From UBA10649 sp965278965 (lineage in GTDB: Bacteria; Actinomycetota; Actinomycetes; S36-B12): 64,000 nucleotides of DNA. Shown in pieces: positions 44,532 through 53,266 of the stretch. The first letter of the stretch is position 1. The number at the start of each line of letters is the position of its first letter. The notes beneath the pieces are model-generated. The model saw only the letters and a list, made by a program, of their open reading frames with translations. It searched no databases and was not told where the DNA came from. The position numbers were made by a program, and so were the translations under genes. Where the stretch lies: positions 3,472,001 through 3,536,000 of the forward strand of contig OZ257127.1 of the NCBI GenBank assembly GCA_965278965.1. The letters run 5' to 3'.

Positions 44532-45978
44532 CCCGCGCGGATTCCTCACGACGGGCCGGGAGCTGCCGACCCGTCGCCCGGTCGACGTGCGCATCCAGGA
44601 CTGGCGCGAGGTGTACGAGCCGTTCGAGGACGAGCGCCTGGAGAAGCAGGCCGGACGCTGCATGGACTGCGGCATCCCGTTCTGCCACAACGGCTGCCCA
44701 CTGGGCAACCTCATCCCCGAGTGGAACCACCTCGTGTGGCGCCACGACTGGGAGGACGCCATCGAGCGGCTGCACGCGACCAACAACTTCCCGGAGTTCA
44801 CCGGTCGGCTCTGCCCGGCCCCGTGCGAGGCGTCGTGCGTCCTGGGCATCAACCAGGACCCGGTGACCATCAAGCAGGTCGAGGTCTCGATCATCGACCG
44901 GGCGTGGGACGAGGGCTGGGTCACGCCGCGCCCACCGGTGCGGCTGACCGGCAAGACCGTCGCCGTCGTCGGCTCCGGTCCGGCCGGCTTGGCCGCGGCC
45001 CAGCAGCTGGCGCGCGCCGGGCACACGGTCGCGGTCTTCGAGCGGGCCGACCGCATCGGCGGTCTCCTGCGGTACGGCATCCCCGAGTTCAAGATGGAGA
45101 AGCGTCATCTCGAGCGTCGGCTCGCCCAGATGGAGGCCGAGGGCGTGAAGTTCCGCCCGGGCGTCGAGATCGGCGTCGACGTCACGGGCGAGGACCTGCG
45201 CCAGCGGTACGACGCGGTTGTCATCGCGGTCGGCGCGACCTCGTGGCGCGACCTCCCGGTCCCCGGCCGCGACCTCGCCGGCGTCCACCAGGCGATGGAG
45301 TTCCTGCCGCTGGCCAACCGCGTTCAGGAAGGCGACCTCGACGTGTCGCCGATCGACGTCCGCGGGGCGCACGTGGTGATCATCGGCGGCGGCGACACCG
45401 GCGCCGACTGCCTCGGCACGTCGCACCGGCAGGGGGCGGCCTCCGTCACCCAGCTCGAGATCCTGCCGACGCCTCCGGCGACGCGGCCCGATGCCCAGCC
45501 GTGGCCGACCTACCCGATGATCCACCGGGTCTCCAGCGCGCACGAGGAGGGCGGCGACCGGGTCTTCGCCGTCTCGACGCAGCAGTTCGTCGACGACGGC
45601 AGCGGACGCGTGCGCGCCCTCGAGCTCGTCGAGGTCGAGCCGCACGAGGGTGGGTTCCGCCCCGTTCCCGGCAGCGAGCGTGAGATCCCCGCCGACTTCG
45701 TCTTCCTGGCGATGGGCTTCGTCGGGCCGGAGCGGGGTGCGCTGGTCGACCAGCTGGGCCTTCCGGTCGACGCGCGCGGGGCGCTGGTGCGCGACGCGGC
45801 CTACGCCTCGCCGGTGCCGGGCGTCTTCGTCGCCGGCGACGCCGGTCGGGGTCAGTCGCTCATCGTCTGGGCGATCGCCGAGGGCCGTGCGGCCGCGGCG
45901 GCGGTCGACTCCTACCTCACGGGCAGCACCAATCTGCCGGCGCCGATCCCGGCGACGGCACGACCGCTGGTCGTGTGA
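44524..45978 (+). CDS. gltD: Glutamate synthase small subunit
   Basis: 484-residue beta subunit that takes electrons from NADPH to GltB. N-terminal cysteine clusters for 4Fe-4S centres (CMDCGIPFCHNGCPLGN and CPAPCEASC), FAD motif VVGSGPAGLAAA near residue 150 and NADPH motif IIGGGDTGADCLG near 285; C-terminal VFVAGDAGRGQSL. Translationally coupled to gltB. Confidence 0.97.
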   Translation: MADPRGFLTTGRELPTRRPVDVRIQDWREVYEPFEDERLEKQAGRCMDCGIPFCHNGCPLGNLIPEWNHLVWRHDWEDAIERLHATNNFPEFTGRLCPAPCEASCVLGINQDPVTIKQVEVSIIDRAWDEGWVTPRPPVRLTGKTVAVVGSGPAGLAAAQQLARAGHTVAVFERADRIGGLLRYGIPEFKMEKRHLERRLAQMEAEGVKFRPGVEIGVDVTGEDLRQRYDAVVIAVGATSWRDLPVPGRDLAGVHQAMEFLPLANRVQEGDLDVSPIDVRGAHVVIIGGGDTGADCLGTSHRQGAASVTQLEILPTPPATRPDAQPWPTYPMIHRVSSAHEEGGDRVFAVSTQQFVDDGSGRVRALELVEVEPHEGGFRPVPGSEREIPADFVFLAMGFVGPERGALVDQLGLPVDARGALVRDAAYASPVPGVFVAGDAGRGQSLIVWAIAEGRAAAAAVDSYLTGSTNLPAPIPATARPLVV

Positions 45979-46007
45979 CGGCGCTCACGACTGCAACCGC
46001 TTACGGC

Positions 46008-46023
46008 TAGGATCGCCCTCATG
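46008..46023 (+). promoter_or_regulatory. Leaderless promoter of pyk
   Basis: TAGGAT at 46008-46013 lies seven bases before the ATG at 46021, with no Shine-Dalgarno sequence in between. Confidence 0.5.
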
Positions 46024-47460
46024 CGTCGCGCGAAGATCGTCGCCACTTTGGGACCTGCAACCAGCTCGCTTGAGTCCATCCGCTCCCTCGTCGCAGCGGG
46101 CATGGATGTGGCCCGGCTGAACCTGTCCCACGGTCGACATGAGGACCATCTGCCCGTCTACCGACACGTCCGCCAGGCCTCCGACGAGGCCGGCCGAGGG
46201 GTCGGCATCCTCGTCGACCTCCAGGGCCCGAAGATCCGCCTGGGCCGGTTCGCCTCCGGCCCGGTTCTGCTGGAGAACGGCGCCGAGTTCATCGTCACCA
46301 CTGACGATGTCCCCGGCGACAGCCACATGGTGTCGACGACCTATGCGGGCCTGCCGGGCGATGTCACGCCCGGTGACCTCGTCCTCGTGGACGACGGCCG
46401 CGTCGAGCTGAAGGTGACGACGGTCGAGGGGCACAACGTCCACACGGTCGTCGTCGAAGGCGGTCGGGTCTCGGACAACAAGGGCTTCAACCTGCCCGGC
46501 GTCTCGGTGAGCGTGCCGGCCTTGTCCGAGAAGGACATCGACGACCTGCGCTGGGCGCTGCGTACCGGCGCCGACATGATCGCGCTGTCGTTCGTGCGCT
46601 CGGCCGCCGACATCATCGACGTCCACGCGATCATGGAGGAGGAGGGCGTCTTCTTGCCCGTCCTCGCTAAGGTCGAGAAGCCGCAGGCGATCACCAACCT
46701 CGAGGAGATCATCGCGGCCTTCGACGGCGTCATGGTCGCGCGCGGTGACCTGGGCGTGGAGCTCCCGCTGGAGGCTGTGCCGCTCGTGCAGAAGCGGGCG
46801 ATCCAGCTGTGCCGGGAGGCCGCCAAGCCCGTCATCGTCGCCACCCAGATGCTCGACTCGATGGCGGTCGCCAACCGGCCGACGAGGGCGGAGGCCAGCG
46901 ACGTCGCCAACGCGGTGCTCGACGGTGCCGATGCGCTGATGCTGTCGGGGGAGACCAGCGTCGGGGACCACCCCTCCCTGGTGATCGAGACGATGAGCCG
47001 GATCATCGAGCACGTCGAGGCGCAGGCTCTCGACCGGCTGCCCGGGCTCACCGACGCGTGGACCGGGTCGACCGCCCGCGCCGTGACGCGCGCGGCCGTG
47101 GACGTCGCCGACGGCGTCGATGCGACCCACCTCATCGCCTTCACCGAGACCGGGTCGTCGGCCCGTCTCATCTCCCGGTGGCGGCACCGCACACCGTTGC
47201 TGGCGTTCACACCCGACCCGCGCGTGCGCAGCCAGCTCTCGCTGGTCTGGGGCGTCGAGACGTTCCTCGTCGCGCCGGTGCGGCACACGGACGAGATGGC
47301 GATGCAGATCGACGACACCCTGCTCGGCTCGGGCCGGGCGGCGGAGGGCGACCGCATCGTGCTTGTCGGCGGCGTGCCCCCGGGCGTGCCCGGGACGACG
47401 AACGGCATGCGCGTGCACAAGATGGGCTTCTCGGGGCAGCGCCCCGGCTCCGGCGTCTGA
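46021..47460 (+). CDS. pyk: Pyruvate kinase
   Basis: 479-residue glycolytic enzyme making pyruvate and ATP from PEP and ADP. N-terminal RRAKIVATLGPATSS, B-domain about 70-165, active-site KVEKPQAI with the catalytic Lys, MVARGDLGVELP, MLDSMAVANRPTRAEASDVANAVLDGADALMLS. C-terminal allosteric domain is complete. Stands alone after gltD in the same direction. Confidence 0.97.
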   Translation: MRRAKIVATLGPATSSLESIRSLVAAGMDVARLNLSHGRHEDHLPVYRHVRQASDEAGRGVGILVDLQGPKIRLGRFASGPVLLENGAEFIVTTDDVPGDSHMVSTTYAGLPGDVTPGDLVLVDDGRVELKVTTVEGHNVHTVVVEGGRVSDNKGFNLPGVSVSVPALSEKDIDDLRWALRTGADMIALSFVRSAADIIDVHAIMEEEGVFLPVLAKVEKPQAITNLEEIIAAFDGVMVARGDLGVELPLEAVPLVQKRAIQLCREAAKPVIVATQMLDSMAVANRPTRAEASDVANAVLDGADALMLSGETSVGDHPSLVIETMSRIIEHVEAQALDRLPGLTDAWTGSTARAVTRAAVDVADGVDATHLIAFTETGSSARLISRWRHRTPLLAFTPDPRVRSQLSLVWGVETFLVAPVRHTDEMAMQIDDTLLGSGRAAEGDRIVLVGGVPPGVPGTTNGMRVHKMGFSGQRPGSGV

Positions 47461-47575
47461 CCCCGCGGGACCTTCACCCGTCCCGAATCCCTTTCGCGAA
47501 CGGTGAGTTGTCGTCGCGTCGGTAGCGGTGGAAGCGGCGACAGCTCAGCGCTCGCGGGCGCTAGCCGGAGGGGCG

Positions 47576-48049
47576 ATGGGCAGATCTAGGTCTGTGGTGA
47601 CGATTGTCGCAATCATGCTGGTTGTCGCCGGACTGACGGGTGCGAGTTGGACGGTGTGGATCGTCCGCGACCGTTCACAGCCGTGGTCGTCCGAGGGACA
47701 AGCCGCCGTCGAAGCCTTCGCCGCCGGCTTGGGCGACGGTGTCGCGCAGCTAGAGGCCCTGAGATTTGAGGCCATCCCGACGTCGCCGCTGGGCACTGTC
47801 TCGCTGCAAGCCAGCGTGACATTCGTGCCACTCGACGGGGTATCGGTCTTCAGCCAAGAGGCCATTGATCGGTTCGCAGCCGGGCTCTCGTCGAAAGGCT
47901 GGCACGTCGATCTCGCGACGTGTCTCCCGGGGGATGGTGTCGGTTCGATCCGGTGCCGCGTGTACGACGACCGGGGCGAGTGGCTCACGTACGTGACAAT
48001 CGCGGATGGATCCATAGACCTGGTGGTCCCGCAACGCGCGCTGCCCTGA
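47576..48049 (+). CDS. Unknown membrane-anchored protein
   Basis: 157-residue protein with a basic start, one membrane helix (about 6-29) and an outside domain containing two cysteines (ATCLPGD and SIRCRV) that could form a disulfide. No family is recognised. ATG 47576 has GGAGGGG upstream; an in-frame GTG at 47528 is less likely. The flanking 47461-47575 shows no clear terminator. Slightly lower GC than neighbours. Confidence 0.6.
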   Translation: MGRSRSVVTIVAIMLVVAGLTGASWTVWIVRDRSQPWSSEGQAAVEAFAAGLGDGVAQLEALRFEAIPTSPLGTVSLQASVTFVPLDGVSVFSQEAIDRFAAGLSSKGWHVDLATCLPGDGVGSIRCRVYDDRGEWLTYVTIADGSIDLVVPQRALP

Positions 48050-48065
48050 CAGGCCATCCGCTGTC

Positions 48066-48452
48066 CTAGGCGGGAAACGGCTCCATGAACTCCAGGCGGT
48101 TGCCGAACGGGTCGTCGGCGTAGAAGCGGGAGAACCCCGGGAACTCGCCGTCCCACGTGACGGCGATGTCAGCCGCCTCAAGCCGGTCGGCTAGGCGTCC
48201 GAGATTGCGCACGAGGATCCCGGGGTGGGCCTTCCTCGCCGGCGCGAAGTCCTGCTCGACTCCCAGGTGGACCTCCAGCTCGCCGCCGCGGAACCAGCAG
48301 CCGCCGCGAGCGGCGAGCACCGGCGGTTTGACCAGCTCGGTCATGCCGAGGGTGTCGCCCCAGAAAGCACGACAGGCAACCTCACCGCCGACCGGAATCG
48401 CGAGCTGGACGTGATGCAGTGGGCCGAGCGCGAAGGTCGCAGCAGCTGACAT
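48066..48452 (-). CDS. VOC (glyoxalase/bleomycin-resistance) family protein
   Basis: 128-residue single VOC domain: LHHVQLAIPVGGEVACRAFW at the start, WFRGGELEVHLGVE in the middle and FYADDPFGNRLEFMEP at the end, with His and Glu positions suited to metal binding. Substrate not predictable. ATG 48452 is chosen over an upstream in-frame start because the family begins here. Confidence 0.88.
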   Translation of the reverse strand: MSAAATFALGPLHHVQLAIPVGGEVACRAFWGDTLGMTELVKPPVLAARGGCWFRGGELEVHLGVEQDFAPARKAHPGILVRNLGRLADRLEAADIAVTWDGEFPGFSRFYADDPFGNRLEFMEPFPA

Positions 48453-48574
48453 ACGCGCATCGTGGCAGATGCGCGGAGGGCACCTGCACTGGCAGTTGGG
48501 CGACGTGCCGAACACGGCTGTTCTCGTTGCACGCCAGTGGATCACGGCCGGGCGCGAGTGTCAGGGGTGGGCCG

Positions 48575-48589
48575 TACGGTGGGGTCATG
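48575..48589 (+). promoter_or_regulatory. Possible leaderless promoter of the DUF222-HNH gene
   Basis: TACGGT at 48575-48580 is six bases before the ATG at 48587. Confidence 0.35.
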
Positions 48590-49615
48590 TTCGAGTCCTC
48601 GTCCGCCCCGGTTCCGGAGCCGGATGACGCTGCCCGGGATGCGGATGGCACGGGCATGGATGGCGCGGCGGACATTGAAGCTCTGGACGGTGCGGGATTG
48701 CCGGTGGAGTGTCCGTGGCCGGCGGGGTGGGATGAGCTTCCCTCGGATGGGGAGCGGCTGGCGGGTGCGTGTCAGCAGTCCCCGGGGGTGGGGTTGATGC
48801 TGGGGCTGGCGGAGATCGATGTCCGGGGCTTGTCCCCGGATGAGGCGGTCACGTTCGCGCAGCAGTGGGATCGGGCCGTGTCATGGGCCGCCGGCGCTCA
48901 AGCCGAAGCACGCGCCGCCGTGAGTGCGGCGTTGGTGGCGGCGGAGGAGGTCGAGGTCGCCCGGCAGGCGGAGATCCTGCGGCAGCAGAACGAAGAACGC
49001 GTCGCCGCGGGCCTGAAGCCCCGAAGCAACGGGTTCGGGTTCGTGCCGCCGGAGGTCGCGGTCCAGGCCGAGCTCGCCGCCGCCCTACGCCTGTCGCCGC
49101 GGAGCGTGTCGACGATGGTGCAGTTCGCGACGGATCTGGCCGGTCCATGGCGTCCGATGCGCGCGGCGTTGCTGGCCGGGGATGTCACCGAGAACCACGC
49201 CAAAGCCATCGGCCGCGTGCTGACGATGCTGCCGGCGTATCTGGACCCGGAGCGGGCCGCGGAGTACGAGAAGCACTGCGCCGAGGTGCTGGCGGTGGTG
49301 GTTCCGTATGCGCGGACGCATACCCCGGGGCAGGCGGCGAAAAAGGCACGGGACTTGATCACGGCGATCGACCCGATCGGCACCCAGAAGCGCCGCCAGG
49401 AGGCCGCTGACCGCGAGCACGGGGTGTTCCTGAACCCCCGCGAACCCGGCACATCAGAGCTCATGGCGGTGCTGCCGACCGAGACCGCTCGGGCCGTCTA
49501 CGACGCGATCCGCCGCCTCGCCGGGGACGCCCGGTTCGAGGTCGCGGACGGCTGCGTGACGATCGGGCAGCGCCGCGTCGCCGCACTCAAGACCCTGGTT
49601 CTCGGAGATCCGGGG

Positions 49616-49708
49616 CCTGTTGAACGGCGGGTTGTGGTGATGCGAGCCGGTAGGCGAGCGGTCACAACGCGCCGTTCAACGACAGTTCGACGGAGACAAA
49701 CACCGACC
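49616..49708. repeat. Palindromic repeat family F, copy 1
   Basis: 93-base element starting CCTGTTGAACGG; arms 49619-49637 and 49662-49680 (two mismatches), then a shared right tail with GACAGT and GACGGAG. Nearly identical to F2, same orientation, inside the same gene. Confidence 0.9.
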
Positions 49709-49976
49709 ACAGGAGCAGGGCGGGCGGATCAACGGGGACCCGGTGACCGCGGACGTGATCCGCGACCTCATCGCCGCCTGCGACTTCACATCCACCATCC
49801 GCCGGCTCGTCACGGACAACAACGGCGTGATCGTGGACTACGGCCGCAGCCGATACATCGGCTCCGACCTGCAGAAGCACGTCATCAAGCTGCGGGACGG
49901 CGCCTGCCGCGGCGTCGGCTGCACAAGGCCCGCCGAGGACTGCGAGATCGACCACGACCACTCCTTCAACACCGTG

Positions 49977-50068
49977 CCTGTTGAACGGCCAGTTGTGGCA
50001 TGCGAGCCGCTAGGCGAGCGACCACAACTCGCCGTTCAACGACAGTCAGACGGAGGCAGACAACGACC
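49977..50068. repeat. Palindromic repeat family F, copy 2
   Basis: 92-base element; arms 49980-49998 and 50022-50040 with one mismatch, loop ATGCGAGCCGCTAGGCGAGC, and the same right tail as F1 (one base shorter overall). It starts 361 bases after F1. Confidence 0.9.
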
Positions 50069-50277
50069 CCCGGACAGCGCGGCGGACGGATCCTGCACCT
50101 GGAGATCACCCCTCGGCCGGGAGTATCAGCACGAACCACCGCCCCTGCTCCCACCCGCGCCACGATCACGCATCATCGACGACGGGCAACCGCCACCCTT
50201 CTAGCTGATCCGTCGTGCGCTGCTAGCCTCACGCGCGCCGGACCGGGTCGACCGTGACGTGCGCGCAGGGAGGGTCC

Positions 50278-51720
50278 GTGTCCACCACCGACGCGTCGTC
50301 GCGTACGTGGCTCTCGGGGTCCATACGCGGCCGAGTCGCCGCCGTCTGCGTCCTGGCGGCCCTGGCGATCGACCTGGCCGGTGGCCGGTGGGGTGCCTAC
50401 ATCGGTACGCCGCTGCCGCGGGTCTACCTCGCCGATCTCCTATGGGCCATCGGCGCGGTGCTCGCGATCCGGCTCTCCGCCCTGCGAGCGCTGCCCAGAG
50501 CGAGCCTCGTCGCTGCCGCCGTCGCCGTGGTCTACGCGGTCCTGCGACTGGTGACATCGGCCGGGGGAGCCGGCGTCGAGACGACGCTGCTCGTGCGCGA
50601 CCTGGCCCCCCTCGGCTACCTGGCCGCCGTCCCGTTGGTCGCGGTAGCCCTCGCCGGCGTCGGTGCCCGGACCATGCTGTGGCTGCTGCGGATCGCGCCG
50701 CTCGCGATCGTCGCGGGGACGGGGCTCCACTTCCTCGGGGTGTCCACCTCGGGAGTCGGCCGCATGCTCGGCGGAGCCGAGCTCGCGGTGATGCGATTCC
50801 CCGGCCGCGACGACATCCTCGGCGTCATCATCGCGGTGGGCATCGTCGCCTGGGGCCGGTTCGAGCTAGCGCCGACGCGCGGCTGGCCGGCGGCCGTCGC
50901 CAGCCGCGTCGTGCAGGTCGGCCTCGTGGTCTGCGGGTTCCTCGTGCCGAGCCAGGCCAGCCAGCTGGTGGCTGTCGTAGCTGTCGCATGGGCCGTGCTC
51001 CGCGAGCTCGTGCCCGTGACCCCGCGACGTGCGGTCGTGGCGGGCCTCGCGATCGTGATCGCGCTCGGTGCCCTCAGCGCCGCGGCCGTCGGTACCGCCC
51101 TTGTCCTGGCGAAGCCCGCGACGGAGGCTATCCGGGTCGCCAACCCTGGGGACGGCCCGGATCCGGACGGTGAGCGGCCGACTGTGGCCGGCCGGCAGCG
51201 GGCGATGTACGCGATCCCCGGACTGCCCGTATCGCTGGACACGGTCGGTGCGCGGCTGGAGACCTGGGCGTCCGTCGTCCACGCGTCCGCCGAGGACGGC
51301 ACCTGGCTCGCCGGAGCGGGTTTGGGCCGACCTGACCGCCTGCTGGAGGTGTGCGACGTGACGCTGGCCGAGTACGTCGAGCAGCCGCGGCGCAACAAGT
51401 GCCAGGTCGACTCCGGCGCGACGCCGCTCCCGCTGCGCGACCCGCACACGTGGTCGATGAACCTGCTGCTCTACCAGGGAGTCCTGGGGATCGTCGTCCT
51501 GTCCGGTGTCCTCCTGGCGATGTGGTGGCGGCCCCCGGCCGACCCGGACTTCAGCCTCGCCGCCGTCCCCGCCGTGCTGTTCCTCATCGCGGCGACCGTC
51601 GGGGTCGTGCTGTCGTCGCCGTTCGGCATCCTCCCCATCGCGACCTTCACCGCCTACGCCCTCTCCCGTCGGCTCCGCGCCCCCAGGCCCGATAGGGTGG
51701 CGGTCATCGACAACCTTTAA
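50278..51720 (+). CDS. Polytopic membrane protein, O-antigen ligase-like
   Basis: 480-residue protein with about ten to twelve membrane helices and a large outer loop (about 285-385) holding RLETWASVVHASAEDGTWLAGAGLGRPD, which resembles the Wzy/WaaL-type O-antigen ligase loop. A role in joining or polymerising cell-surface glycans is possible but weakly supported. GTG 50278 has GGGAGGG upstream, preferred over GTG 50254; TGCTAGCCT (50221-50229) may be an extended -10. Its 3' end contains the pyrR promoter. Confidence 0.65.
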   Translation: MSTTDASSRTWLSGSIRGRVAAVCVLAALAIDLAGGRWGAYIGTPLPRVYLADLLWAIGAVLAIRLSALRALPRASLVAAAVAVVYAVLRLVTSAGGAGVETTLLVRDLAPLGYLAAVPLVAVALAGVGARTMLWLLRIAPLAIVAGTGLHFLGVSTSGVGRMLGGAELAVMRFPGRDDILGVIIAVGIVAWGRFELAPTRGWPAAVASRVVQVGLVVCGFLVPSQASQLVAVVAVAWAVLRELVPVTPRRAVVAGLAIVIALGALSAAAVGTALVLAKPATEAIRVANPGDGPDPDGERPTVAGRQRAMYAIPGLPVSLDTVGARLETWASVVHASAEDGTWLAGAGLGRPDRLLEVCDVTLAEYVEQPRRNKCQVDSGATPLPLRDPHTWSMNLLLYQGVLGIVVLSGVLLAMWWRPPADPDFSLAAVPAVLFLIAATVGVVLSSPFGILPIATFTAYALSRRLRAPRPDRVAVIDNL

Positions 51721-51752
51721 GCCCGTCCGGCGAGGCGGGGAAGGGGGTCCGC
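51693..51752 (+). promoter_or_regulatory. pyr operon promoter and PyrR-binding RNA leader
   Basis: TAGGGT at 51693-51698 gives a likely transcript start near 51706 and a 47-base leader. Within it, CCCG-TCCGGCGAGG-CGGG (51722-51739) folds as a small hairpin and matches the PyrR binding-loop consensus core UCCNGNGAGGY. The hairpin is followed at once by the purine-rich ribosome site AAGGGGG (51741-51747), so bound PyrR would block translation start, as described for mycobacterial pyr operons. Confidence 0.8.
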
Positions 51753-52310
51753 ATGGATTCCGACGCGCCTGCGCGCGCCCACGTCGTCCTCGACGACGCC
51801 GACATCGGCCGTGCCGTCCGCCGGATCGCGCACGAGATCGTCGAACGGGCGCGCGGCGCCGACACGCTCGTCCTCCTCGGCATCCCGACGCGCGGAGTCG
51901 CCCTCGCCGAGCGGATCGCCGACGCGATCACCGAGATCGAAGGCACCGAGGTCCCCGTGGGCGCCCTCGACATCACGCTCTACCGCGACGACCTCCAGCT
52001 GCGTCCTGCCCGGGCGCTCGAGGCCACGACCATCCCGAACGGCGGCATCGACGACCGGACCGTCGTCCTCGTCGACGACGTCCTCTTCTCCGGACGCACC
52101 GTGCGCGCGGCCCTGGACGCCCTCAGCGACGTCGGGCGCCCCGCTGCCGTCCGGCTGGCGGTGCTCGTCGACCGTGGCCACCGTGAGCTGCCGGTCCGCG
52201 CCGACTACGTGGGCAAGAACCTGCCGACCTCGCTGGCGGAGGACGTCCGCGTCGAGCTCGCCGAGGTGGACGGTGCCGACCGCGTGAGCATCTGGGGGCC
52301 GCCGCGATGA
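51753..52310 (+). CDS. pyrR: Bifunctional pyr operon regulator / uracil phosphoribosyltransferase
   Basis: 185-residue phosphoribosyltransferase-fold regulator that binds pyr mRNA when UMP is high. PRPP motif RTVVLVDDVLFSGRTVRAALDAL near residue 107, N-terminal IAHEIVERARGADTLVLLGIPTRG, C-terminal YVGKNLPTSLAEDVRVEL. First gene of the pyr operon; overlaps pyrB by four bases. Confidence 0.96.
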   Translation: MDSDAPARAHVVLDDADIGRAVRRIAHEIVERARGADTLVLLGIPTRGVALAERIADAITEIEGTEVPVGALDITLYRDDLQLRPARALEATTIPNGGIDDRTVVLVDDVLFSGRTVRAALDALSDVGRPAAVRLAVLVDRGHRELPVRADYVGKNLPTSLAEDVRVELAEVDGADRVSIWGPPR

Positions 52311-53266
52311 GGCACCTGCTGTCGGCAGCCGACCTGTCGCGCGAGGACGCGATCCTCGTCCTCGACACCGCGGCGGAGCTCGCCGCCGTCACCGACCGGT
52401 CCGTGAAGAAGCTCCCGACGTTGCGCGGGCGCACGGTGGTCAACCTGTTCTTCGAGGACTCCACTCGCACGCGGATCTCGTTCGAGGTTGCGGCTAAACG
52501 GCTCTCGGCCGATGTCATCAACTTCGCGGCGAAGGGGTCGAGCGTCTCCAAGGGCGAGAGCCTGAAGGACACCGCGCTGACCCTGGAGGCTATGGGCGCC
52601 GACGCCGTCGTCATCCGCCACCACGCGTCCGGGGCACCGCACCGGCTTGCGACCACCGGCTGGATCGGCGGGTCGGTCGTCAACGCCGGCGATGGCACGC
52701 ACGAGCACCCCACCCAGGCCTTGCTCGACGCGTTCACCCTGCGCCGGCACCTGCGCGGGGGGAGCGGCGACCTCAGCGGACTGCGCGTGGCCATCGTCGG
52801 CGACGTGCTCCACAGCCGAGTGGCCCGCTCCAACGTGCTCCTGCTGCGCACGCTCGGCGCCGAGGTCACCCTCGTCGCGCCACCGACGCTCATGCCCTAC
52901 GGCGTCGAGACGTGGCCGTGCACGGTCTCGTACGACCTCGACGCGGGCATCGCCGATGTCGACGCCGTGATGATGCTGCGGGTCCAGGCCGAGCGGATGC
53001 AGGCGGCCTACTTCCCGTCGACGCAGGAGTACTCGCGTCGCTATGGCATCGATGCCCGTCGCCTCGCCCTGCTGCCCGACCACGCGATCGTGCTTCATCC
53101 GGGACCGATGAACCGCGGGATGGAGATCAGCGCCGACGTGGCCGACTCCGAGCGTGCCGTCATGGTCGAACAGGTCGCGAACGGCGTCAGCGTCCGGATG
53201 GCCGTCCTGTACCTGCTGCTGGGCGGTCGCCCGGACGGCAAAGCGAAGGAGAGTGAGAACGCGTGA
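52307..53266 (+). CDS. pyrB: Aspartate carbamoyltransferase catalytic subunit
   Basis: 319-residue enzyme for carbamoyl-aspartate formation. Carbamoyl-phosphate motif FFEDSTRTRISFE, GDGTHEHPTQALLD and MMLRVQAERM are seen. No pyrI regulatory subunit is present. Overlaps both neighbours by four bases. Confidence 0.97.
   Translation: MRHLLSAADLSREDAILVLDTAAELAAVTDRSVKKLPTLRGRTVVNLFFEDSTRTRISFEVAAKRLSADVINFAAKGSSVSKGESLKDTALTLEAMGADAVVIRHHASGAPHRLATTGWIGGSVVNAGDGTHEHPTQALLDAFTLRRHLRGGSGDLSGLRVAIVGDVLHSRVARSNVLLLRTLGAEVTLVAPPTLMPYGVETWPCTVSYDLDAGIADVDAVMMLRVQAERMQAAYFPSTQEYSRRYGIDARRLALLPDHAIVLHPGPMNRGMEISADVADSERAVMVEQVANGVSVRMAVLYLLLGGRPDGKAKESENA

Larger units (their letters stand above)
48587..50204 (+). 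pseudogene. DUF222/HNH endonuclease gene interrupted by two palindromic repeats
   Basis: The N-terminal part to about 49615 is a DUF222 (13E12-type) domain (ALRLSPRSVSTMVQFATDLA, LLAGDVTENHAKAI). At F1 the frame shifts: the HNH part continues in another frame from about 49700 (VTADVIRDLIAACDF, VDYGRSRYIG, GCTRPAEDCEIDHDHSF). Repeat F2 then replaces the rest of the HNH motif before the normal C-terminus (PLGREYQHEPPPLLPP). From ATG 48587 translation would stop at 49984 with a scrambled tail. Judging by other family members, some 20-30 residues are missing at each repeat. Probably non-functional. Confidence 0.8.

Noticed and set aside
40560..45092. 1510-codon minus-strand frame opposite gltB and gltD
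   Set aside because: Antisense shadow of two well-recognised genes; no family signal.
47461..47527. Terminator after pyk formed by TTCACCCGT and ACGGTGA
   Set aside because: Pairing is short and imperfect with a long loop and no T tract.
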